Assembly: GCA_050949225.1 (NCBI GenBank)
Contig: JBMNFI010000002.1
Location: 310,001-374,000 of the forward strand
Length of the DNA stretch: 64,000 bases
Direction: 5' to 3'
Source of the DNA: JBMNFI01 sp050949225
GTDB lineage: Bacteria; Bacillota; Dehalobacteriia; UBA4068
Positions 1 through 7,309 of this stretch are shown here, in pieces. The position numbers and the translations under genes are program-made. Every line of letters starts with the position of its first letter. The first letter of the stretch is position 1. Under the pieces are notes generated by a model. That model was not told the DNA's origin, searched no databases, and saw nothing but the letters and a program-made list of their open reading frames with translations.

Positions 1-210
1 ATCCAACCTGCCAGCGTACGTAACAACATGGATTTACGTGCTGAACGTGCGAAAGCTTTGTATGGTGAAGATGAGGAAATGACCCTGCGTAAGTCTCATG
101 AAAATCCACTTATTAAAAAACTTTATGATGAATATCTGGAAAAACCAGGTTCCCATAAAGCGCATGATATTTTGCACACGACTTATAAAGCTCGTCCAAA
201 ATATAAATAA
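1..210 (+). CDS. hydA: [FeFe]-hydrogenase catalytic subunit, C-terminal end (partial)
   Basis: The reading frame is open from base 1, so the gene begins outside the window and only about 69 codons are present. The visible end matches the 'iron hydrogenase small subunit' domain that closes many HydA proteins: an RAERAKALY stretch, then LRKSHENP, then a GSHKAHDILHTTY stretch near the stop. In the family this segment wraps around the H-cluster domain; the enzyme reduces protons or oxidises H2 with ferredoxin and/or NADH. The H-cluster cysteines lie upstream and cannot be checked. A strong terminator follows 10 bases after the stop, so this is the last gene of its operon. The family call is confident; the hydrogenase subgroup cannot be decided. 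Confidence 0.88.
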   Translation: MQPASVRNNMDLRAERAKALYGEDEEMTLRKSHENPLIKKLYDEYLEKPGSHKAHDILHTTYKARPKYK

Positions 211-220
211 GTGTAATATT

Positions 221-252
221 AAAAAGCTGCCGGCAAGCCGGCAGCTTTTTTT
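221..252 (+). terminator. Rho-independent terminator after hydA
   Basis: A perfect 9-bp stem, GCTGCCGGC / GCCGGCAGC, with an AA loop is followed by seven T residues. It sits just after the hydrogenase stop codon. Confidence 0.9.
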
Positions 253-787
253 ATGCCAGAGATTATCGTTCTACTTATTATTATTCCACCTATCATATGG
301 GTAGAGCAATAATCTTTTTTAGCTGAAGGAGGGCAGAGCGAGCAGTCAATTTTATCAGAACTTTTTTAAGAGGTTAGTTAATAATAGACAAAATGATACT
401 ATAACCCCAGTCCCTAATTTTGCGGAAAAATAACTGCTATTGATCAAAAGCGGAGCAAGGCTAGATACTAAAGTGGCAATATAATAAGAAGGAAATAGAG
501 ATAGTTCAGGCTAATATATACTTGTGTTTTCTCCGTATGTTGGTAATAATTCTGATAAATGAGATAGTCCGCAGTTTTAACAGATAGCTTGAAAAGCTGA
601 ATTTTTCCAAGATATTTCTAGGTGTCGCAAGTGAGAATACCTTATATAGTTTTTTATGACGGAGAAAGTATTTTTAGCCTTTTTCTGTTAAATTTCAGGA
701 CGGGATTGGCGGAGTTTTTTACCAAAATTATCTTTTTTTAGAAACTGCCGGATAAATCTTTTCATGAGGTCTATTTTAGCATATTAA
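253..787. other. Intergenic stretch without recognisable gene
   Basis: This AT-rich stretch lies between two convergent operons. I see no open frame with a ribosome-binding site, no strong hairpin and no clear promoter. It could hold a decayed gene, but nothing in it can be named. Confidence 0.5.
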
Positions 788-821
788 AAGGCTTTCTGAT
801 GGTTTTTTCACAGAAAGCCTT
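788..821 (-). terminator. Hairpin ending the acn-icd-gntR operon
   Basis: A perfect 11-bp stem, AAGGCTTTCTG / CAGAAAGCCTT, has a 12-nt loop. Read leftward it is followed by TTTTAATAT, a modest U-tract. It lies about 70 bases past the regulator's stop codon, where the leftward operon should end. Confidence 0.55.
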
Positions 822-888
822 ATTGGCAGTTTTTATATCCACTATTTAGTAAATTTACAGCAAAGATCTAGCTGTTGATTAGCAAAAT

Positions 889-1560
889 CTAACTAATAGA
901 ATGGAGATTATCTACGGTATTTTGAATGTGTTGCTGTAGTAGTTTCTCCGCTTGATCAGGATGTCGTTTTTTAATGGCCTCCATGATTAGCTGATGTTCC
1001 ATCAATGATTTTTTGGCTCGTCCGGGTGTTGCTAATGAGTCATTTCTGGCTCTTTGGACATAATTATGAAAATTATTGAGCACCAGCATTAACGGACGGT
1101 TTTTGCAGGCAGCAAAAATTATTTCATGGAAGCGAGAATCTTGCTCCAATACCCCTTGCATATCATTTTTTTCTACATATTGTTCTGATAAGGCGATAGT
1201 TTTTTCTAATTCTGCAATTTCCTCGCAAGTAATTCTTTCAGCCGCTAGGCGAGCTGCAATCCCTTCCATCGCTATTTTGATAGAGAAGATGTCTTCAATA
1301 TCTCTTTTGGCGATACCGGTAACAATGACGCCCTTGTTGGGGATAGATTGTACCAGCCCTTTTAGTTCCAGTTGTCGGAAGGCTTCCCTAATGGGGGTAC
1401 GGCTGACTCCCATTTTCTCCGCTAATTCTTTTTCGGTAAGGCTCTCCCCAAAAGCATATTTTCCGGAAATGATCTCCTGTTCAATCTGTTTAAAAACACG
1501 GCTTCGCAACAGGTCAGCACTAATGCCCATTTTTTCATCAGGCCTGTTCACATGAGTCAT
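889..1560 (-). CDS. GntR-family (FadR/FCD) transcriptional regulator
   Basis: The protein has 223 residues. An N-terminal winged helix (about residues 20-80) includes the typical GVSRTPIREAFRQLE recognition segment. The C-terminal all-helical FCD effector domain has candidate metal ligands Asp141 and His145 (DSRFHE), His189 and His211. FCD regulators sense small organic acids and usually repress neighbouring catabolic genes. This is the last gene of a leftward operon, 40 bp after the isocitrate dehydrogenase gene. A palindrome TTGTATACAA at the operon's start site is a plausible binding site, so the gene probably represses its own operon. A ligand such as citrate is a guess from context. AAAGGAG precedes the ATG; a start ten codons further in is possible. 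Confidence 0.88.
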   Translation of the reverse strand: MTHVNRPDEKMGISADLLRSRVFKQIEQEIISGKYAFGESLTEKELAEKMGVSRTPIREAFRQLELKGLVQSIPNKGVIVTGIAKRDIEDIFSIKIAMEGIAARLAAERITCEEIAELEKTIALSEQYVEKNDMQGVLEQDSRFHEIIFAACKNRPLMLVLNNFHNYVQRARNDSLATPGRAKKSLMEHQLIMEAIKKRHPDQAEKLLQQHIQNTVDNLHSIS

Positions 1561-1600
1561 TATTGGCGAGCTCCTTTCATTGCTAAACTAAAAGCTTAAA

Positions 1601-2815
1601 TTATAGCCTTGCCGACAGTCTTTTTGCGATTGAGTCGATAAATATGGCCGAAGTTACCGCAGTCGCTTTTTGCCCCTTTACTAGACCTACCAGGTCCTTT
1701 GTCATGATACCTTCATCCAAAGTCTGAATACTTGCATTTTCCAGAGCTTGACCAAAAGCGATCAAATCAGGAAGATTGTCCAACTCACCACGTTTTTTTA
1801 AGGCACCACTCCAAGCAAAAATGGTAGCGATGGGATTGGTGGAAGTTTCCTCTCCCTCAAGATATTTATAGTAGTGACGAGTGACCGTACCATGAGCGGC
1901 TTCATATTCAAAGCAGCCATCAGGGCTGGTCAAAACAGAAGTCATCATAGCTAAACTACCGAAGGCAGTGGAGACCATGTCACTCATGACATCGCCGTCA
2001 TAATTTTTACAGGCCCAGATAAAACCGCCGGAAGAACGAATAACTCGTGCCACAGCATCATCAATCAGGGTATAGAAATAAATAATTCCTAAAGCATCAA
2101 ACTGTTCTCGATACTCTTCATATATTTCTGCAAATATTTCTTTAAAAAAACCGTCATAGACTTTAGAAATAGTATCTTTAGTGGAAAACCACAGGTCTTG
2201 CTTGGTGTCGATAGCAAATTGAAAACAAGAATGAGCGAAATCCCGAATTGATTTTTCGGAGTTGTGCATTCCCTGAAAAACACCCGGGCCGTCCAATTCC
2301 TGGATGGTCATTTTCTGTACCTGCCCACTGTGACCGGTAAAGACCATTTCGGCTGTACCGGGTTCATTGCTACGCAAGTCAACAGCACGATAGACATCCC
2401 CATAAGCATGACGGGCGATTGTGATGGGCTTTTTCCAGTTGATAACCACCGGTTGAATGCTATCAATAACAATGGGAGCACGAAAAACTGTGCCATTTAA
2501 GATAGTTCTGATAGTGCCATTGGGACTTTTCCACATTTCTTTGAGATTATATTCTGTCATGCGTTGAGCATTGGGGGTAATTGTGGCGCATTTAACGGCC
2601 ACTTTATGTTTTTTAGTGGCCAGAGCGGAATCTATGGTAATTTGGTCATTGGTGCGATCTCGTTCTTTCAGACTAAGATCATAATAGTCTGTGTGTAAAT
2701 CTACAAAAGGCAAAATCAGCCTATCCTTGATCATTTGCCATAAGATGCGAGTCATTTCATCGCCATCCATTTCGACGATGGGATTAGTCATTTTGATCAA
2801 ATTCATTTTTATCAT
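1601..2815 (-). CDS. icd: NADP-dependent isocitrate dehydrogenase, eukaryotic-like subfamily
   Basis: It oxidatively decarboxylates isocitrate to 2-oxoglutarate and makes NADPH in the cytoplasm. The 404-residue length and motifs match the homodimeric IDH1/IDH2-like type, not the E. coli type. Visible motifs are the isocitrate-binding run from about Ser97 to Arg112 (SPNGTIRTILNGT), the catalytic Lys in TKDTISK (about 213), metal-binding aspartates in YTLIDDAVA (252-253) and NYDGDVMSD (273-275), and the cofactor segment AAHGTVTRHY (307-316). It lies 13 bp downstream of aconitase in the same operon, so citrate is taken directly to 2-oxoglutarate. GGAAAGGG stands very close to the first ATG; a start at codon 4 has better spacing and is a real alternative. 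Confidence 0.95.
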   Translation of the reverse strand: MIKMNLIKMTNPIVEMDGDEMTRILWQMIKDRLILPFVDLHTDYYDLSLKERDRTNDQITIDSALATKKHKVAVKCATITPNAQRMTEYNLKEMWKSPNGTIRTILNGTVFRAPIVIDSIQPVVINWKKPITIARHAYGDVYRAVDLRSNEPGTAEMVFTGHSGQVQKMTIQELDGPGVFQGMHNSEKSIRDFAHSCFQFAIDTKQDLWFSTKDTISKVYDGFFKEIFAEIYEEYREQFDALGIIYFYTLIDDAVARVIRSSGGFIWACKNYDGDVMSDMVSTAFGSLAMMTSVLTSPDGCFEYEAAHGTVTRHYYKYLEGEETSTNPIATIFAWSGALKKRGELDNLPDLIAFGQALENASIQTLDEGIMTKDLVGLVKGQKATAVTSAIFIDSIAKRLSARL

Positions 2816-2828
2816 AGTCCCTTTCCAA

Positions 2829-4757
2829 TTAGTTAGTATTTTTAGTGTAATTGAGTAAGCCGCCAGCTAGGATAATCTCTGCTTGGCGTGAAGAAAGGCC
2901 AGTATTGACATCAAATTCTTGTTTAGTAGTTTTATTATAAATAGTTACCGGTTGTCCTTGAAGAGCTTGCCTAATTTGTTTTGGAGCATCCTTTATGACA
3001 AGCTCATCCTCAAAATTAACGTTATCATAATCAGCAGGGTTGACAAAAGTTAAGGGCAGGATACCGTTGTTTATCAGGTTGGCACGATGGATACGGGCAA
3101 AAGATTTACTAATAATTCCCTTGATCCCCAACTGTAATGGTGCCAGAGCGGCATGCTCTCTGCTGGATCCTTGTCCATAGTTGTTACCCGCAACGATAAA
3201 TCCTCCTTGTTTCTTTTGGGCTCTTTGAGGGAAATCAGGATCACAAGGGGTCAGGCAATATTCCGCCAAGTGAGGGATATTAGAACGATACGGTAAAAGC
3301 TTGGCATTTGAGGGCATAATATCATCGGTAGTGATATTATCAGCTACTTTAAGCAATACTTTTCCGCTCATTTCTGCAGGCAGAGGCTGATTAAGCGGGA
3401 AAGGTTTAATGTTAGGGCCGCGTACCACGTTTACATCATCGGGATTTTCTGCAGGGGGGATGATCATATTATCATTGATCAAAAATTCTTTGGGTTCGGT
3501 AATGATAGGAGCCTCACCTAGATCACGGGGATCAGTAATCACCCCTGTGAGAGCAGCGGCGGCAGCCACCTCCGGACTAACCAGATAGACATCAGCAGAG
3601 ATTGTACCGCTTCTGCCGGGGAAATTTCTATTGAAAGTGCGTAGAGAGACGGCATCTGTTTGCGGTGCTTGTCCCATGCCAATACAGGGGCCGCAGACAC
3701 ATTCCATAATACGGGCGCCTGCTTCAACCAGGCTGGCTAAAGCACCGTTTTCAGCAAGCATTTGCAAAACTTGCTTAGAGCCGGGTGCAATTACCAGGCT
3801 AACCTCCGGATCAATGGTTTTCCCTTTGAGGATGGCGGCAACTTTCATCATGTCAACAAAAGAAGAGTTAGTGCAACTGCCGATTGCCACCTGATGAACT
3901 GTAGTTCCGGCAACATCTGTGACTTTAACTACATTATCAGGACTGTGAGGCATGGCAATCAGAGGCTCCAAATTATCTAAGTCAACCGTAATTTCTTCAT
4001 CATATATGGCGTCCTCATCGGGAAGCAATTCCTGCCAATCTTCTTCACGATTTTGAGCTTTAAGGAATTCTTTGGTGATTTGATCGCTGGGGAAGATCGA
4101 TGAGGTCGCTCCCAATTCGGCACCCATATTAGTAATAGTTGCTCTTTCGGGTACAGAAAGGGTGGAAACGCCATCCCCGGCATATTCCATTACTTTGCCC
4201 ACACCGCCCTTGACAGTCATTTGGCGCAGGACTTCTAGGATAATATCTTTAGCAGTTACCCAAGGAGAAAGCTTGCCTACTAGATTGACTTTGCAAACTT
4301 TAGGCATCATTAAGTAGTAAGGGCCACCGCCCATGGCTACGGCCACATCCAGTCCGCCGGCACCAATAGCCAGCATGCCCAGTCCGCCTCCTGTTGGCGT
4401 ATGACTGTCCGAACCCAACAAGGTAAGTCCGGGTTTACCATGTCTTTCTAAATGCACCTGGTGACAAATACCATTACCGGGACGGGAAAAATGGATTCCA
4501 TGTTTTTTGGCCACGGTTTGAATGTATTTGTGATCATCGGCGTTTTCAAAGCCCGCTTGCAGAGTGTTATGATCAATATAGGCCAGTGATTTTTGTGTTT
4601 TTACACGTGGAATTTCCATCGCTTCCAATTGCAGGTAAGCCATGGTGCCGGTAGAATCTTGAGTTAATGTTTGGTCAATTCTAATGGAAATTTCTTCACC
4701 TGCTACCATTTGCCCGCCGATCAGATGGGTGGAGATGATTTTTTCAGTTAAGTTCAT
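2829..4757 (-). CDS. acnA: Aconitate hydratase (aconitase)
   Basis: It isomerises citrate to isocitrate with a [4Fe-4S] cluster. The 642-residue protein is of the short form common in anaerobic Firmicutes and thermophiles. Visible features are the SDSHTPTGGG motif (116-125), cluster ligands Cys295 (IGSCTNSS) and Cys355/Cys358 (VCGPCIGMG), and the C-terminal swivel domain with a GSSREHAALAP motif that binds substrate. AAGGAGG lies 12 nt before the ATG. It is the first gene of the acn-icd-gntR operon, with a consensus sigma-A promoter upstream. No citrate synthase is present in the window. Confidence 0.95.
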   Translation of the reverse strand: MNLTEKIISTHLIGGQMVAGEEISIRIDQTLTQDSTGTMAYLQLEAMEIPRVKTQKSLAYIDHNTLQAGFENADDHKYIQTVAKKHGIHFSRPGNGICHQVHLERHGKPGLTLLGSDSHTPTGGGLGMLAIGAGGLDVAVAMGGGPYYLMMPKVCKVNLVGKLSPWVTAKDIILEVLRQMTVKGGVGKVMEYAGDGVSTLSVPERATITNMGAELGATSSIFPSDQITKEFLKAQNREEDWQELLPDEDAIYDEEITVDLDNLEPLIAMPHSPDNVVKVTDVAGTTVHQVAIGSCTNSSFVDMMKVAAILKGKTIDPEVSLVIAPGSKQVLQMLAENGALASLVEAGARIMECVCGPCIGMGQAPQTDAVSLRTFNRNFPGRSGTISADVYLVSPEVAAAAALTGVITDPRDLGEAPIITEPKEFLINDNMIIPPAENPDDVNVVRGPNIKPFPLNQPLPAEMSGKVLLKVADNITTDDIMPSNAKLLPYRSNIPHLAEYCLTPCDPDFPQRAQKKQGGFIVAGNNYGQGSSREHAALAPLQLGIKGIISKSFARIHRANLINNGILPLTFVNPADYDNVNFEDELVIKDAPKQIRQALQGQPVTIYNKTTKQEFDVNTGLSSRQAEIILAGGLLNYTKNTN

Positions 4758-4833
4758 AAAAAGTAAAGACCTCCTTGGATAATCTCTAACCCCCTGAACA
4801 CTTGTGAATGATTAAAAAAGAGGGGTTATGTAT

Positions 4834-4843
4834 TTGTATACAA
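4834..4843. promoter_or_regulatory. Palindrome TTGTATACAA, candidate GntR operator
   Basis: A perfect 10-bp palindrome lies 8 bases downstream of the -10 box of the leftward acn promoter, so it covers the expected start site. It fits the general GntR-family half-site pattern (GTM...KAC). Binding by the operon's own GntR protein is inference. Confidence 0.5.
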
Positions 4844-4851
4844 TAACCTTA

Positions 4852-4880
4852 ATTATAAAAAATTATCACAAAAAAGTCAA
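4852..4880 (-). promoter_or_regulatory. Sigma-A promoter for acn-icd-gntR
   Basis: Read leftward, TTGACT (4880-4875), a 17-bp spacer and a perfect TATAAT (4857-4852). The start site should fall near 4845, inside or beside the palindrome. Confidence 0.8.
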
Positions 4881-4952
4881 TACTGGTTGTATTTATGTTG
4901 TCACCTTTTGTCTTATCAATAGTTATAAAGCATGTCTTTTAATAGTATTTTA

Positions 4953-4981
4953 TTGACTTAATGCTAAAAAAAACATATAAT
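4953..4981 (+). promoter_or_regulatory. Sigma-A promoter for the DUF308 gene
   Basis: TTGACT at 4953-4958, a 17-bp spacer and TATAAT at 4976-4981, about 48 bases before the gene. Confidence 0.8.
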
Positions 4982-5028
4982 TTAACTATGATAGATTCTG
5001 TTTTGGTTTAAATTGAAAGGAAGTGATA

Positions 5029-5586
5029 GTGGTGAGTGATCAATTTATAGAAGTAGTACAGAAAAAACGTAGTCATAAGATATTAACGAGTATTATTTTT
5101 TTGATTTTTGGTGTATTCTTATTGATTTTTCCGCAAAATGGATTAGCCTTTATTGCTTTATTGTTAAGTGTAGTTTTACTGATTCTGGCTGTTATTTATG
5201 TAATTCAGTTCTTACGTACGGGGCGTGTGGAAAAGTCACGTTTGGGTAAAGGCTTGGTGGCTTTGGCTTTTGCCATTCTTCTTTTAGTATTTAGAACGGA
5301 AGTAGCCTCGATTATTTTGCCTGCTATCATTGGTATTGGTATTTTAGCGTTGGCTGTTGTTGGTGTAATGAATGCAGTGAGCTACAAAAATCAAAGTTTA
5401 ATTGTTTGGTGGATACCTTTGGTAGGTGCGCTGATTGCGGTTATTGTCAGCATTTTGATTTTTAATAACCTGCAAGCTACAAGTAGCTTGGTGGCGATGA
5501 TTATTGGCTTATTTTTAGTGATATTTGGTGTGATTGGTTTATTTGAATGGGGAACCATTCGTTCACTTGCTCGAAAAATTAAATAA
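5029..5586 (+). CDS. HdeD-like DUF308 membrane protein
   Basis: A small all-hydrophobic protein of about 185 residues with roughly six transmembrane segments in pairs, ending in a basic tail (SLARKIK). The pattern matches the HdeD/DUF308 family, whose role is poorly defined; E. coli HdeD is linked to acid resistance. Three GTG codons are possible starts (5023, 5029, 5032). The AAAGGAA ribosome-binding site at 5016-5022 abuts the first, so 5029 (7-nt spacing) or 5032 is likelier. It is a single-gene unit between its own promoter and a terminator. Confidence 0.75.
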   Translation: MVSDQFIEVVQKKRSHKILTSIIFLIFGVFLLIFPQNGLAFIALLLSVVLLILAVIYVIQFLRTGRVEKSRLGKGLVALAFAILLLVFRTEVASIILPAIIGIGILALAVVGVMNAVSYKNQSLIVWWIPLVGALIAVIVSILIFNNLQATSSLVAMIIGLFLVIFGVIGLFEWGTIRSLARKIK

Positions 5587-5592
5587 ATATAT

Positions 5593-5629
5593 AAAAAACA
5601 GCGGACCACCGAGTAGTCCGCTGTTTTTT
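5593..5629. terminator. Bidirectional terminator
   Basis: The stem AAAACAGCGGAC / GTCCGCTGTTTT has a 9-nt loop and T/A runs on both sides. It can end the rightward DUF308 transcript and the leftward SCIFF-maturase transcript. Confidence 0.85.
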
Positions 5630-5652
5630 ATGTTAAGATGGTTTGACTTTAG

Positions 5653-7029
5653 CTAATTTATGTTTTGGGCTACTTGGAGCATGATGGCACATTCGATACG
5701 TTTTTTATGTAATTTGCAGCCCAGCTCATAGATACCTGTGATATCTCCGGTAGCATTGAAGGCATTGGCGGCACAACCACCACTGCAAAAAAGACGAGCA
5801 AAGCAATCTTGGCACTCTTTGTGAGAGTAAACATTACAAGCGGAAAATTGTTCTCTGATCTTGTGATTAACGATGCCTGTATCCAGATTGCCTAAAAGAA
5901 ATTGAGGAATTCCGACAAACTGATGGCAAGGATAAAGATCACCTGTGGCAGTAACTGCCAGATATTCAGTACCAACACCACAGCCGGAGATGCGTTTGAC
6001 AATACAAGGGCCACCCATTAGATCAATCATATAATGATAAAAAGTAAATTCGCGCTCGGTTTGATGGCGTTTGGCCATTTCAGCGGCTAAGCGGTCATAT
6101 TCCTTGTACAGCTGAGGTAGATCTGCCTCCGTAAGAGCATAATCAGCATCGCTAGGAGCAACCACCGGCTCTAAAGAAAGCTGTTTGAATCCCAAGTCAG
6201 CTAAATGCAGGATGTCTGTGGTAAAATCAGTATTGTATTTGGTATAGGTTCCTCTGATATAATAATTTTTTTGCTGGAGCATTTCTGCCATTTTTAAAAA
6301 TTTAGGCAGCACCAAATCATAACTGCCTTGACCATTTTTACTGACGCGAAAACGGTCGTGGACCATTTTTCGTCCGTCTAAGCTAAGGACAATATTGCTC
6401 ATTTCCTTTTGGACAAAGTACATCACCTCGTCATCAAGCAGTAGTCCATTAGTGGTTAGGGTGAAACGGAAATTTTTATGATAGATTTTTTCCTGTTTTC
6501 GTGCATAGGCCACCAGATCTTTGATTACCGCAAAATTGAGCAGCGGCTCGCCACCAAAAAAGTCCACCTCCAGATTTTGCCGACTGCCGGAATTTTTTAT
6601 CAAATAATCAAGTGCTTTTTTACCTACGCTAAAAGGCATTAAATCACGGTTGGTTGTTTTGTATTCCCCCTCATCGGCAAAGCAATAGCGGCAGCGAAGA
6701 TTGCAATCATGAGCCATATGCAGACAGAGAGCCTTGACAACTGATTGACGGTTTTTAAAATCGGCCGCTACAGGGGCGTAAATATCTTGACTGAATAATT
6801 GACCTTGTTGTTTTAAAAGCTCGATTTCGCTTAAAACATCATTGATCACTTGTTCTGTTATATTCGGCTGATCTTGATACTCAGCTAAAATTTGCGTGAT
6901 AATTTGTGCTTTGGTATGGGTTTGATAAAGAGCTATGATGCTGTACGATACCTCATCAACGGCGTGAATAGAGCCGCTGGCGACATCAATAACAATATTA
7001 TAGCCATTATTCTTATATTGATGAATCAT
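5653..7029 (-). CDS. scfB: SCIFF peptide maturase, radical SAM / SPASM enzyme
   Basis: 458 residues. An N-terminal RiPP-recognition-like region (about 1-90) is followed by a radical SAM core with the CX3CX2C cluster motif at Cys109, Cys113 and Cys116 (CNLRCRYC), an EVDFFGGEPLLNF segment, and a cysteine-rich SPASM region (for example GCGVGTEY, YPCHQF, CQDCFARLFCSGGC) binding auxiliary [4Fe-4S] clusters. The family installs thioether cross-links in the SCIFF precursor, which is encoded directly upstream on the same strand. All visible cluster cysteines look intact, in contrast to the altered precursor. AAAGGA precedes the ATG. A hairpin between precursor and maturase may lower maturase expression. 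Confidence 0.93.
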   Translation of the reverse strand: MIHQYKNNGYNIVIDVASGSIHAVDEVSYSIIALYQTHTKAQIITQILAEYQDQPNITEQVINDVLSEIELLKQQGQLFSQDIYAPVAADFKNRQSVVKALCLHMAHDCNLRCRYCFADEGEYKTTNRDLMPFSVGKKALDYLIKNSGSRQNLEVDFFGGEPLLNFAVIKDLVAYARKQEKIYHKNFRFTLTTNGLLLDDEVMYFVQKEMSNIVLSLDGRKMVHDRFRVSKNGQGSYDLVLPKFLKMAEMLQQKNYYIRGTYTKYNTDFTTDILHLADLGFKQLSLEPVVAPSDADYALTEADLPQLYKEYDRLAAEMAKRHQTEREFTFYHYMIDLMGGPCIVKRISGCGVGTEYLAVTATGDLYPCHQFVGIPQFLLGNLDTGIVNHKIREQFSACNVYSHKECQDCFARLFCSGGCAANAFNATGDITGIYELGCKLHKKRIECAIMLQVAQNIN

Positions 7030-7064
7030 AGAAAATCCTTTCTTGGATGAGGATCCAATAAAAG

Positions 7065-7101
7065 AGTCGCCGCCTAACTGTGATAACAGCTGACAGCGAC
7101 T
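7065..7101 (-). terminator. Hairpin between SCIFF precursor and maturase (attenuator)
   Basis: The outer stem AGTCGC / GCGACT encloses a small inner CTGT-GATA-ACAG hairpin. Read leftward it is followed by CTTTTATT. It lies in the 81-bp gap, so it probably acts as a leaky terminator that favours the peptide over the enzyme. Confidence 0.6.
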
Positions 7102-7110
7102 TTTTATTAA

Positions 7111-7257
7111 TTATTTTTTACCTTGTTCGCATTTTTGATTAGCGACGCTGCAAGAAGTTTTGCTGGCAGATTGACATGATGTTTGACATTCGCCACAGCC
7201 GCCATGGGCAACTGATGCAGCTAAGTTTCTGGTTTTTAAAGTTTTAATTCTTTTCAT
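7111..7257 (-). CDS. scfA: SCIFF ranthipeptide precursor with only five cysteines
   Basis: A 48-residue peptide. Its leader begins MKRIKTLKTRNL and its core runs GGCGECQTSCQSASKTSC, the hallmark of 'six cysteines in forty-five' peptides. Cysteines are at 21, 24, 28, 36 and 43. Position 32, normally Cys in the SACKTSC stretch, is Ser (codon AGC rather than TGC), and position 37, normally Thr, is Ser. In a characterised SCIFF peptide the enzyme joins Cys32 to Thr37, as I recall the literature. AAGGTGG six bases before the ATG at 7257 fixes this start; the longer upstream frame has no comparable site. The peptide's biological role is unknown in the family. Confidence 0.92.
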   Translation of the reverse strand: MKRIKTLKTRNLAASVAHGGCGECQTSCQSASKTSCSVANQKCEQGKK

Positions 7258-7309
7258 AGCTTCCACCTTCTTTATTAATTTGCTAAATACATGTTTTATT
7301 TTAGCTGGT

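Noticed and set aside
1076..1555. A 159-codon plus-strand frame opposite the GntR gene
   Set aside because: It is the antisense shadow of a clearly recognised regulator, with no ribosome-binding site.
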